A stretch of DNA of 49,364 nt. Origin: Bacteroidales bacterium UBA3388 (lineage in GTDB: Bacteria; Bacteroidota; Bacteroidia; Bacteroidales; P3). This document shows, piece after piece, positions 22,687-32,700 of the stretch. The notes beneath the pieces are model-generated. The model was not told where the DNA came from. It saw nothing but the letters and a program-made list of their open reading frames with translations, and searched no databases. Position 1 is the stretch's first letter; each line of letters begins with the position of its first letter. The stretch covers positions 1 through 49,364 of the forward strand of contig DEPQ01000061.1 in NCBI GenBank assembly GCA_002358855.1, in the 5' to 3' direction. A program made the translations under genes and the position numbers.

Positions 22687-25632
22687 ATGCAAAACAAAGG
22701 TGCTATTAAGGTTATTGCGATAGTATTTGCGTTGATTTGTTTGTATCAACTCTCGTTTACCTACTTTACAAAACAAGTAGAAAGCGATGCAAAAGAGTAT
22801 GCTACAAATCAGTATGCCAAGACTATAGCTAAAAACTTAGCAAAAGGAGATGCTTTACGTGAGCAGGAAATTTTTGATTCAATTTCCACAGAAAGAGAGA
22901 ACTTTTATTTAGACTCTGTTTCAGAACAAACAGCTTATAACTTTTTGTGGATAAGAAAATTCTCTTACAAAGAATGTAAAGCAAGAGAAGTGAATTTAGG
23001 TTTGGACCTAAAAGGTGGTATGAACGTTATGATGGAAGTTTCCACAGTAGACGTTCTTAAAAATTTAGCGTCAGATCCTGGGAATCAGGTGCTTTCAGAT
23101 TTAATCAAGAGAGCAGAAGAAGAACACAAGAACACAGGTGAAAGATTTATTGATTGCTTTGAAAACCAAGTAAATGAAGCAAATAAAACTTCAAAAGTGG
23201 ATCTTTCTGCATTTTTTAGAGTAAAACTGAAAGAAAAAGGAATAACAGCAAATTCCTCAAACGCAGAAGTGATTAGTGCAATTAGACAAGAGTGCACAGA
23301 ATCGTATGATAGAACTTTCCAAGTTTTATCAAAACGTATAGATAAGTTTGGTGTTGCTCAACCAACTATTCAAAAATTAGAAGCAACTGAAAGAATTGCT
23401 ATTGAGTTACCAGGAGTAAAAGACCCTCAAAGAGTAAGTAAATTATTAGAAGGTTCTGCTCAATTACAATTTTGGTTAGCAGGAAATGCAATAGAGGTAT
23501 TCCAATCTCTTGTTTCTGCTGACGAATGGTTACAAGGTGTAGATACTACACAAGAAAACAAAGTAAAAAATCCTTTGTTGTCAAAATTTGCACATCTTAA
23601 TAATGGAGGAATGATGCAAAGATGTGTAGTTGGAACTGCAACTGCAAACAATAGAGCAGAAATTGATAGAATGCTTGCTCGAGCATCTAAGTTACTTCCA
23701 CAAGATGTTATTTTTGCTTGGGGTGCAAAACCAATAGAAAAAACAAATGAGTATGAATTATATGTTTTGCAGTTAACAAACAAAGCAAAAACTCCATTAT
23801 TAGATGGTGATGTGATCTCTGATGCAAACAGTGATTTTAATCAGCAAGGACAACCTATTGTTTCAATGGTTATGAAAGATGAAGCTGCTCGTAAATGGGC
23901 AAAGATAACAGGAAGCAACATAGGAAATAGTATAGCAATTGTTTTGGACGGAGTTGTTTATTCAGCTCCAAATGTAAATTCTGAAATAACAGGAGGACGT
24001 TCTGAAATATCTGGACAATTTACTGTTGAAGAAGCAAAAGATTTAGCAAACATTCTTAAATCTGGTAAATTGACTGCTCCTGCAAAAATGGTTCAAGAAT
24101 CAGTTGTTGGACCTTCTTTGGGAGAAGAATCAATTAGAACAGGTTTGGTTTCATTCATTGTTGCATTCGTATTGGTGTTTGCTTATATGATATTCTTCTA
24201 TAATATGGCAGGTATCGCTGCTTGCTGTGCTTTGTTTGTTAATATTTTCTTCTTAATGGGAACATTAGCATCATTAGGAGCTGTATTAACATTGCCAGGT
24301 ATTGCAGGTATAGTATTGACAATGGCTATGGCTGTCGATGCAAACGTTATTATTTATGAACGTATCAAAGAAGAATTGCTTGCAGGTAAGAATATAGGTT
24401 CTGCAATTTCTGATGGATATAAAGTTGCTTATTCTGCAATCATAGACGGAAACGTTACTACATTATTAACAGGTATTGTATTGGCATATTTTGGTAGTGG
24501 CCCTATTCAAGGATTTGCTATTACATTATGTATAGGTATTTTGACATCTTTATTCTCAAGTATCTTTATTTCAAGATTAGTATTTGAGGCAATGTTAAAG
24601 AGAAAGAATGCTACAAAGAACATTACTTTCTACAATAAATTAACTAAAAACTTCCTTAGAGATCCAAAAGTTAATTTCGTTGGAACTCACAAACCTCAAA
24701 TGATTGTAGCTATTGCGTTAGTTTTACTTTCAATTGGATCTTTAGCATTCAAAGGTTTAGATTATGGTATTGATTTCTCTGGAGGTAGAACATACGTTAT
24801 AAGATTTGATAAAGATGTAAATCCTGTAGAAGTTCGTAGTGCGTTACAAGAAGAGTTTGGTACAGCTCCAGAAGTTAAGACATTCGGTCCTGCTTACCAA
24901 GTAAAAGTGACAACTGACTATAAGGTAAAAGATGATAGCGAAGCAGTAAAGGCAGAGGTTATAGAAAAATTACACAAAGGTGTTGTTAAATTCTACGGAA
25001 ATAAATTAACACTTGAACAATTTGAATCTACAATGAAGAGTCCGTTGGGTATCATAAGCTCAGAAATAGTTGGACCAACAATGGCTGATGATATAAAACG
25101 TTCAGCAGTTGTTTCTGTAATGGTTTCTTTGGTGTTGATATTTATCTATATCGGATTAAGATTTAGAAAATGGCAATACGGATTAGCCGGATTAGTTTCT
25201 TTAACTTTTGATGCTTTAATAACAATTGGAATTTTCTCTTTGTTTAGCGGAATTTTGCCATTCAACTTAGAGGTAGATCAACAATTTATAGCGGCAATAT
25301 TAACAGTTATTGGATATTCTATTAACGATACTGTAATTGTATTTGACCGTGTAAGAGAAAATGTGAAGTTGTATCCAAAGTCTCCTTATGGAAAAGTAAT
25401 GAATGATGCGATGAATCAAACTCTTAGTCGTACATTCAATACATTAGGATCTACATTATTAGTATTGTTGATAGTGTTTATTTTTGGAGGAGAAGTTTTA
25501 AGAGGATTTGCTTTTGCATTATTTATTGGAGTTGCAGTTGGTGCGTTTGCTTCACTTTGTGTTGCTTGTCCTATTGCATACTTTACAATAACTCGTTCTG
25601 AAAAAAAGAAACAACTTAAAGCAGGTAAATAA
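22687..25632 (+). CDS. secDF: Fused protein translocase subunit SecDF
   Basis: 981 residues. Uses the proton gradient to help pull proteins through the SecYEG channel on the periplasmic side. The N-terminal half is SecD: first span at about 7-25, the D1 motif VNLGLDLKGGMNVMMEV at about 102-118, a periplasmic P1 domain, then five more spans with MAVDANVIIYERIKEE. The C-terminal half is SecF: GLDYGIDFSGGRTYVIRF at about 690-707 and GYSINDTVIVFDRVREN. Fusion of SecD and SecF is usual in Bacteroidota. All T9SS cargo in this window must first cross the inner membrane by Sec. A hairpin follows the stop. Confidence 0.96.
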   Translation: MQNKGAIKVIAIVFALICLYQLSFTYFTKQVESDAKEYATNQYAKTIAKNLAKGDALREQEIFDSISTERENFYLDSVSEQTAYNFLWIRKFSYKECKAREVNLGLDLKGGMNVMMEVSTVDVLKNLASDPGNQVLSDLIKRAEEEHKNTGERFIDCFENQVNEANKTSKVDLSAFFRVKLKEKGITANSSNAEVISAIRQECTESYDRTFQVLSKRIDKFGVAQPTIQKLEATERIAIELPGVKDPQRVSKLLEGSAQLQFWLAGNAIEVFQSLVSADEWLQGVDTTQENKVKNPLLSKFAHLNNGGMMQRCVVGTATANNRAEIDRMLARASKLLPQDVIFAWGAKPIEKTNEYELYVLQLTNKAKTPLLDGDVISDANSDFNQQGQPIVSMVMKDEAARKWAKITGSNIGNSIAIVLDGVVYSAPNVNSEITGGRSEISGQFTVEEAKDLANILKSGKLTAPAKMVQESVVGPSLGEESIRTGLVSFIVAFVLVFAYMIFFYNMAGIAACCALFVNIFFLMGTLASLGAVLTLPGIAGIVLTMAMAVDANVIIYERIKEELLAGKNIGSAISDGYKVAYSAIIDGNVTTLLTGIVLAYFGSGPIQGFAITLCIGILTSLFSSIFISRLVFEAMLKRKNATKNITFYNKLTKNFLRDPKVNFVGTHKPQMIVAIALVLLSIGSLAFKGLDYGIDFSGGRTYVIRFDKDVNPVEVRSALQEEFGTAPEVKTFGPAYQVKVTTDYKVKDDSEAVKAEVIEKLHKGVVKFYGNKLTLEQFESTMKSPLGIISSEIVGPTMADDIKRSAVVSVMVSLVLIFIYIGLRFRKWQYGLAGLVSLTFDALITIGIFSLFSGILPFNLEVDQQFIAAILTVIGYSINDTVIVFDRVRENVKLYPKSPYGKVMNDAMNQTLSRTFNTLGSTLLVLLIVFIFGGEVLRGFAFALFIGVAVGAFASLCVACPIAYFTITRSEKKKQLKAGK

Positions 25633-25639
25633 AATAATT

Positions 25640-25685
25640 AATAATTTATTGGAGAGACAATTAAAGATCTCTTCAATAAATTATT
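25640..25685 (+). terminator. Hairpin after secDF
   Basis: An 18-bp stem (25640-25657 with 25668-25685, one G-U pair) with a 10-base loop lies 7 bases after the secDF stop. The trailing T run is weak, so it may be a partial terminator or a transcript-stabilising hairpin. A new promoter follows at 25720. Confidence 0.6.
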
Positions 25686-25719
25686 ATTGGTAAAAATTTG
25701 TGAGATAATTTTTTTCTTG

Positions 25720-25727
25720 TAATTTTG
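25720..25727 (+). promoter_or_regulatory. -7 promoter element for the TonB-receptor operon
   Basis: TAATTTTG followed by CC matches TAnnTTTG and lies 18 bases before ATG 25746. It is the only recognisable promoter before the receptor, the 1539-residue protein and the PorV-family gene. Confidence 0.6.
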
Positions 25728-25745
25728 CCGACTTAATGTGATATT

Positions 25746-26048
25746 ATGAGTGTAATTGTTTTTACTTTAATATTATTAGTTACAATGATTTCTCTGAAAA
25801 AACGAAAAAAGGAGGAGGAATCATTTGAGCCGCAACAATTTTTTGAATTTGAGGAAAATAATATTGAAGAATTTAAGGAAAAGACGCCAATTGTTGAAGA
25901 AAAAAAAGTAAAAAACAATTGTGAGGGCGAAAGAACAATACAAGAAAATGAAGAAAAAAAACAAATAAATTCAATAGAAGAGAATAAAAAGTTTTCGTTA
26001 AAAGAAGCAGTTATTTATTCATCTATATTGGAGAGACCATATAAATAG
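25746..26048 (+). CDS. Small single-span membrane protein with a highly charged tail
   Basis: 100 residues. Residues 1-17 (MSVIVFTLILLVTMISL) form a membrane anchor followed by KKRKK, which predicts the rest to be cytosolic. Residues about 22-80 are almost only E, K, N, Q and I, likely disordered. The last 18 residues (FSLKEAVIYSSILERPYK) are less repetitive and look like a conserved binding motif; I recall similar KAVIYSEIL-type tails in small Bacteroidales proteins but could not verify this. It is the first gene after the promoter at 25720 and lies 33 bases before the TonB-dependent receptor gene, so it is probably in that operon. Function unknown. Confidence 0.6.
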   Translation: MSVIVFTLILLVTMISLKKRKKEEESFEPQQFFEFEENNIEEFKEKTPIVEEKKVKNNCEGERTIQENEEKKQINSIEENKKFSLKEAVIYSSILERPYK

Positions 26049-26081
26049 TGAAATTATAAATTTGAAAAACACATAAAAGAA

Positions 26082-29000
26082 ATGGGCATGTTTAGAAAAT
26101 TATTCTTTACACTCGGGTTGTTACTTACAACCAGTCTGATGTTGTATTCGCAAGGAACTCTTACGGGTACTATCACAGACTCACAGACAAAAGAACCATT
26201 GCCGTTTGTGAATGTCATTGTTGAACAAAATGGTCAACAAATGGGAGGTGCAACAACGGACATAAATGGTAATTATCAAATTAAACCGCTTTCTCCTGGT
26301 GCGTATGACATCAGAGCTTCGTTCATGGGTTATAAAACTGTTTTGAAAACCGGTGTTCAAGTTAAAGCTTCTGGTTTTACATTGGAAGGTAGTTTAGAAA
26401 TGACTCCTACTGCAGAAGTCTTAGATGTTGTGGAAGTTGTTGAGTATTCTATTCCGCTGATAGACCAAGGTTCTTCTGAATCAGGAAAGCGTATTTCTGC
26501 AGAAGATTTGGACAAAATGACTGCTAACACTGTTGACGGTATTATTGCTTCTGTCGGTGGTATTACCGATAATGAAGGTGGTGCTGGTAGTGCTCGTGGA
26601 CAAGACCAAATGAAAACTTATGTAAACGGAGTTGCTAAGAAAGGTTCTGTGAACATTCCAAAACAATCAATTGCGGAAGTTCAAGTTATCTTAGGGGGTA
26701 CACCTGCAAGTATAGGTGAAGCTATTGGAGGTGCTACAAATATTACATTATTACCTCCTCAAAACCAATTCCAAGGTTTTGTTCAATATCAAACTTCTGA
26801 ATTTTTGGATACGAGAGGATACCACAGAGCAGATATCTTCTTTACAGGTCCATTATACAAAAAGAAAAATAAAGAAACAGGAGTTGAAAATAGTGTTATA
26901 GGATATCGTTTAGCAGGTTTTGCTTCTTATTCAGCTGACGGATACATTCGTCCAAGAGATAGAAGATATTATATGGTAAAAGAAGATGTCTTAGAACAAT
27001 TAAGACAAAATCCATTAGTATACAATCCTGCAACAGGTGCTGTAAACTATTCAGCAGAGTTTTTAACTTTAAATGATTTTGAAAGAGTTGGTCGTAAACC
27101 AAACTTAGGAAGTGCTTCTATTTATCTTGATGGAGGTTTGGATTTCCGTTTCTCTAAGAATAGTAGTTTGCAAATAAACGCAGAGTATACTTACGGAAAG
27201 GGAATGAATGGTGGTGTATCTTCAATGTTGTTGAATAATTTCAATAACTCTGAGTCATATAGCAATAGTTTCCAAGTTATGGCAGACTTTACTCAAAAAT
27301 TCCCTTCAGAAGAAGGAAGCTCTGCTTTAATTAAAAATGTTATCTTTAATGTTGTAGGATCTTATTCAAGATCTTATGGAGAAACTTATAGCAAAGATCA
27401 CGGAGATAACTTATTCCGTTATGGACACGTTGGTTACTTCAATACTCACAAGAGAAATTCTTACGAATTAGTGAGAATGGATATAGATGGAGATGGAAGT
27501 AAAGAATACGTTTATCAACACAACGGTTGGTTAGATTATCAAGTCGATTATACTCCATCAGAATATAATCCAAGTATGTCAGCATATACATCTCAAATCT
27601 ATTTCAGTGATGAATTCCAAGATTTGAGAGATTATGGTTATACTATGAACTACGATAACTTGAGATCTATAAACGGTTTAGTTAATGGAGATTCTCCTCT
27701 TTCTGTTTATAGTATGTTTACAAACGTTGGGGCTGTTACTACTTCTTATTCTAAATCAGAAAACCAATATATATATGCAGCAGCGAGAGTTTCTGCTGAC
27801 GTAGGAGCTCATCAAATAGAATTAGGATTCCAATATGACCAATCTATATATAGAGGATATTCTTTAAATGCTTCTGGATTATGGACAATAATGAAACAAG
27901 AAGCAAACCAACACTTGTTATATAGAGATTTAGACAATCCTATTATAGATAACTCTTCAACAATACCATACGTAACATACGGAAGACGTTATGATGCTGG
28001 TAGTCAAACATTCTTTGACAAACAAATACGTCAAGCATTAGGCTTAGCAGTAGATGGAACAGAATATATAGATATAGATAGTTATGATCCATCAACATTC
28101 TCTTTGGATATGTTCTCTGCTGATGAATTATACAATACAGGTAATTCATTAGTAAGCTACTACGGATACGATCATAGAGGAAATAAATTAACAGGAAAGC
28201 AATCATTGCAAAATTTCTTCTCTGGTGTTGATGGAAATAGAAATATCGGAGCATGGGAACCAATCTATGCAGCAGGTTATGTTCAAGATAAGTTCTTCTT
28301 TAGAGATTTGATTTTCAACATTGGTCTTCGTGTTGATAGATTTGACGGAAATCAAATGGGATTAAAAGACCCTTATACACTTTATTCTTCTTACACAGCA
28401 GGAGAATTGAGAGCCGCAGGACGTACAGATATTCCTAATGGTATAGGAGATGATTATGTAGTTTACGTAGATAAATTATCATCATCAACAACTACTGATA
28501 ATGTAGATATCAGAGGATATCGTAATGCAAATGAAAATGCATGGTACACTGCAAGTGGAGAATTAGTATCAAACCCAGATGATGTGGCTGGTGCTTCAGG
28601 ACAACCTTTACCATATAGAAAAGGTACTTTGACTGAAACAGGATTACCAACACAAATATCAACAGATGCGTTTGAAGATTACAAACCTCAATATGTAGCA
28701 ATGCCACGTATCGCATTCTCATTCCCTGTATCTGATAAATCAGAGTTCAAAGCATCTTATGACGTTATTGCTCGTCGTCCATCAGAAGGAGCATGGCAAG
28801 CAAACTATGCTGGATACTTATTTATGGAAAAAATGAATGGTGCAGTGTTTACAAACCCTAATTTGAAACCTGAAAAGATTACAAACTACGAATTAGGATT
28901 CCAACAAGTGTTATCAAAATCATCTGCATTAGGTATCACAGCGTACTACAAGCAAACAAGAGACCTTATCAATATAGTACAATATGTTGGAGCTGACCCT

Positions 29001-29768
29001 ACAAATATGTACTACTCATACGAAAACCAAGACTTCATGACAACAAAAGGTTTCACTGTTTCTTATGATTTAAGACGTTCAAAAAATGTTAGAATCAATG
29101 CAAACTATACATTACAATATGCAGAAGGTACAACAGGATTACCAACAACAACATTAGTTTCTTTGATTAAGGCTGGTTATCCAAACATTAAGATGTTATT
29201 CCCTATTGCAGATGATAGAAGACATGAATTTAAAGTAAACTTAGACTTCCGTTTTCAAGGAGGAGATAAGTATAATGGACCAACAACAACAAGAGTCGTT
29301 GTTGATAAAGATGGTAATGAAAGAGTTCAAAACATCAGATGGTTCCAAAACTTAGGATTCAACATCACAGGAGTCGCACAATCAGGAGCACCTTATACTA
29401 AGTATTTCAGCAACATTCAAAATACAATCGTAGGTAGTTTCAGAGGAGCACGTTTACCTTGGACATTCCGTGTAGATATGAACATTGATAAATCTTATAC
29501 TTTAAAAGTAGGAAAGAAAACAACAATGTTGAACTTATTTGCAAGAATAACAAACGTATTCAATATTAAGAATATTAGAGGTGTTTACGGAGTAACAGGA
29601 GACCCTGAAGATAATGGATACTTAACAGACCCTGAAACACAAACAATTATTCAAGGACAACTAAATGAACAATCATACAGAGATTATTATACTATGTATT
29701 ATAACAATGCATACTATAATTACTCTACACCAAGAATGGTTTATTTAGGAGTATCATATCAGTTCTAA
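26082..29768 (+). CDS. TonB-dependent outer-membrane receptor with carboxypeptidase-like N-terminal domain
   Basis: 1228 residues. The signal peptide (about 1-24) ends LYSQG. Residues about 25-110 are a carboxypeptidase-regulatory-like beta-sandwich (LTGTITDSQTKEPLPFVNVI, TTDINGNYQIKPLSPGAYDI), common in Bacteroidota receptors. A plug domain lies at about 140-220 (DGIIASVGGITDN, YVNGVAKKGSVNIPKQSIAEVQV). A barrel of about 22 strands follows and ends YLGVSYQF with a terminal phenylalanine. No SusD-type lipoprotein gene is present, so it is not a classic SusCD pair. Instead the next gene encodes a 1539-residue exported protein, then a PorV-family barrel, with gaps of 27 and 40 bases. Substrate unknown. 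ATG 26088 is an alternative start two codons in. Confidence 0.88.
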   Translation: MGMFRKLFFTLGLLLTTSLMLYSQGTLTGTITDSQTKEPLPFVNVIVEQNGQQMGGATTDINGNYQIKPLSPGAYDIRASFMGYKTVLKTGVQVKASGFTLEGSLEMTPTAEVLDVVEVVEYSIPLIDQGSSESGKRISAEDLDKMTANTVDGIIASVGGITDNEGGAGSARGQDQMKTYVNGVAKKGSVNIPKQSIAEVQVILGGTPASIGEAIGGATNITLLPPQNQFQGFVQYQTSEFLDTRGYHRADIFFTGPLYKKKNKETGVENSVIGYRLAGFASYSADGYIRPRDRRYYMVKEDVLEQLRQNPLVYNPATGAVNYSAEFLTLNDFERVGRKPNLGSASIYLDGGLDFRFSKNSSLQINAEYTYGKGMNGGVSSMLLNNFNNSESYSNSFQVMADFTQKFPSEEGSSALIKNVIFNVVGSYSRSYGETYSKDHGDNLFRYGHVGYFNTHKRNSYELVRMDIDGDGSKEYVYQHNGWLDYQVDYTPSEYNPSMSAYTSQIYFSDEFQDLRDYGYTMNYDNLRSINGLVNGDSPLSVYSMFTNVGAVTTSYSKSENQYIYAAARVSADVGAHQIELGFQYDQSIYRGYSLNASGLWTIMKQEANQHLLYRDLDNPIIDNSSTIPYVTYGRRYDAGSQTFFDKQIRQALGLAVDGTEYIDIDSYDPSTFSLDMFSADELYNTGNSLVSYYGYDHRGNKLTGKQSLQNFFSGVDGNRNIGAWEPIYAAGYVQDKFFFRDLIFNIGLRVDRFDGNQMGLKDPYTLYSSYTAGELRAAGRTDIPNGIGDDYVVYVDKLSSSTTTDNVDIRGYRNANENAWYTASGELVSNPDDVAGASGQPLPYRKGTLTETGLPTQISTDAFEDYKPQYVAMPRIAFSFPVSDKSEFKASYDVIARRPSEGAWQANYAGYLFMEKMNGAVFTNPNLKPEKITNYELGFQQVLSKSSALGITAYYKQTRDLINIVQYVGADPTNMYYSYENQDFMTTKGFTVSYDLRRSKNVRINANYTLQYAEGTTGLPTTTLVSLIKAGYPNIKMLFPIADDRRHEFKVNLDFRFQGGDKYNGPTTTRVVVDKDGNERVQNIRWFQNLGFNITGVAQSGAPYTKYFSNIQNTIVGSFRGARLPWTFRVDMNIDKSYTLKVGKKTTMLNLFARITNVFNIKNIRGVYGVTGDPEDNGYLTDPETQTIIQGQLNEQSYRDYYTMYYNNAYYNYSTPRMVYLGVSYQF

Positions 29769-29795
29769 TAAATTAAGATAAAAAATAAATAGTAT

Positions 29796-32700
29796 ATGAA
29801 ACATATTAGCAGTAAAATATCATTATTATTGATGTGCTTTATGCTTGTTGGTGCGACTGCATACGCAGAAACGTATAAGAATGCAGTTAAGAAACCAGCA
29901 AAGAAAGCAGAATTGGAAAGATGTCGTAGAGGACAAGGTTCTGCTGAATTAAGCATAAACAATGTTAGAGCCCGTATAAATACTTCTGGTAACATGTGGT
30001 ATGATGGTTCTACAGCACGTTACTTTGTGCCAAAAGATGGGAATAGTACAGCAATGTTCTGTGCGGCTTTATGGATTGGAGGACAAGACGCAAACCTTCA
30101 ATTACGTGTTGCTGCATTGAAGTTCGGACAAAATGGAGACGACTTTTGGCCAGGACCATTAACAGTAGACGCAAATGCTTCAGTTGATAAAGCAGTTTGT
30201 GAACAATGGGATAAGCATTTTAAAATAACAAGAGCAGAAGTTGAATATTTCGTTGATGGATTTGAATATCAAGGTGGAACTTTTATGGGAGTAGATGCTT
30301 CAAGAGCAACAGAAGCAATCAAAACTTGGCCTGCTCATGGAGACGTTTCTAAAAATCAATCTAAATTTATGGCTCCATTCTTTGATAGAAATGGAGACGG
30401 AGTTTATAGTTGGGAAGATGGAGACTATCCATACTATGATTTATCAGGAGAATTATGTCCTGCAAAACAAAAAGAACAATGGGCTGAATTAGGATTACCA
30501 TTCATTCCAACTCCAACAATGGAATCAGACACAACAAACCCTAACTACGGAACAGGTGGTGTAGTAAAAGCATATGGTGGATTATTAGTTGACCAAGTGT
30601 TGAAGGGAGATGAAACTATTTGGTGGGTATTCAATGACAAAGGAAATGCACACACAGAATCAGGTTCTGAAAATCCAATTGGATTAGAAATCAGAGCACA
30701 AGCATTTGCTTTCGCTATGAACGATGAAATCAACAATATGACATTCTATTCATACGAAATCATCAATCGTTCTACATTTACATTAACAAATACATATTTC
30801 TCTCAATGGGTTGACCCAGACTTAGGATATGCACATGACGACTATGTAGGTTGTGATGTTGAAAGAGGATTGGGATATTGCTATAATGGTAAAGCGACAG
30901 ACGGTCCAGGAACAGGATCTTATTCAGGAAACCCTCCTGCAATTGGTATCGACTTCTTCCAAGGACCATATATGGATCCAGATGGTAGAGACAATCCAAA
31001 AGTTGACAATATAAAAGTTGCTGATATTTACGGAGAAGCAGCCTTAGATCCTTATAGAAATGAAGACGGAACAGTAAATCACGTTTTATTAACAGAAGAT
31101 GCTCATAAATTCAAAGATTGTTGGTATCCAAAATCAAGAGACTCTATTGATGCTTGTGCTATCAATGGTGTAAACTTTGGTAATGGAATTGTGGACGACG
31201 AACGTTTCGGTATGCGTAGATTCGTTTACTATAATAATGATGGTTCAAACAATGGAGAACCAGATAAAGCAACTGACTATTACAACTATTTGAGAGGTAT
31301 TTGGAAAGATGGAAGTAAGATGTATTACGGAGGAAATGGATACAACTCAGGTACAGGCTTAGACAAAAGTATAAATGCTGATTTTATGTTCCCAGGAAAC
31401 TCTGATATTTGGGGTTGGGGTACAAGAACTGGTGGAAATGAAGACCATGGAAAGAATAATGTTTGGACAGAACAAACAGCAGGAAATGCAGCAGCGGATA
31501 GACGTTTTATGCAATCAGCAGGACCTTTCACATTGGAACCAGGAGCAATTAACTACATTACAGTGGGTATTCCTTTCGCACAAGCAACAAGTGGTGGTCC
31601 TCAAGCATCAGTTGAATTGTTAAGACAAATAGACGACAAATGTCAAGCATTGTTTGATAACTGTTTCAACGTATTGGAAGGACCAGATGCACCAAATGTG
31701 GTAGTTCAAGAACTTGACAGAGAAATCATACTTTATTTAACAAACGAAGCAGGTAATAACGTAAATGAAGAATTTGAAGCAGAAGACGTAACAATTCCTC
31801 GTTCATACGATGTTACAGATACTGCAGGAAACGTTGTTCAAACAATAGATTACGATAGATTCTACAGATTTGAAGGATATCAAATTTTCCAATTAGTAGA
31901 TGAGAAAGCTTCAGTTGCAGATATTTATGACCAATCAAAATCTCGTTTGATTGCACAATGCGATATTGAAAATTATAATCCATCACAAAATAATCAACCA
32001 ATAGCTAAGTTAATAAACTATTCAACAACAGATGATATAATATCTGGACAAGTAATGGTTGATGGAGAAAATAAAGGAATAAGACACTCTTTCAAAATTA
32101 CAGAGGACAAATTTGCGTCAACTAACGACAAGAGAATAGTAAATAATAAAAAATACTATTACATTGCAATAGCATACGCATATAATAACTTTAAACAATT
32201 CAGTGCAACGGATCCTACAAAATTAGATGGTCAAAAAACACCTTACTTAGCAAGTAGAAAACTTGGTGGTGGAGGAAGTATTGAGCCAGTTGTGGCTATT
32301 CCACACATGACAAACTCTGAACAAAATGGTACATTGTTACAATCATCATACGGAATGTCTCCTGAAATCATTAGATTAGAAGGACAAGGAAATGGTGGAT
32401 TGGTGTTGAACTTTGATAAAACTACTATTGAACAATTAGTAGGTAAGAAAGGTGAAGAAAGTCTTGATGAAAATGGAAATCCAGTTAATTTTGTTCCAAC
32501 ACCAGTTTATGCAGTAAACTATGGACCAGTAAACGTTAAGATAGTTGACCCATTGGCAGTTCGTACAGGAAGTTATATTTTAAAAATAGTTCCATCATCA
32601 GGAAATATGAATGAAGCTTATTGGGAACTAACAAATGCTAATGGTGGTGAAATATACGAAGGAGTAGAAGTTATTCGTTCTTCAAGACCTATTGGAGAAA

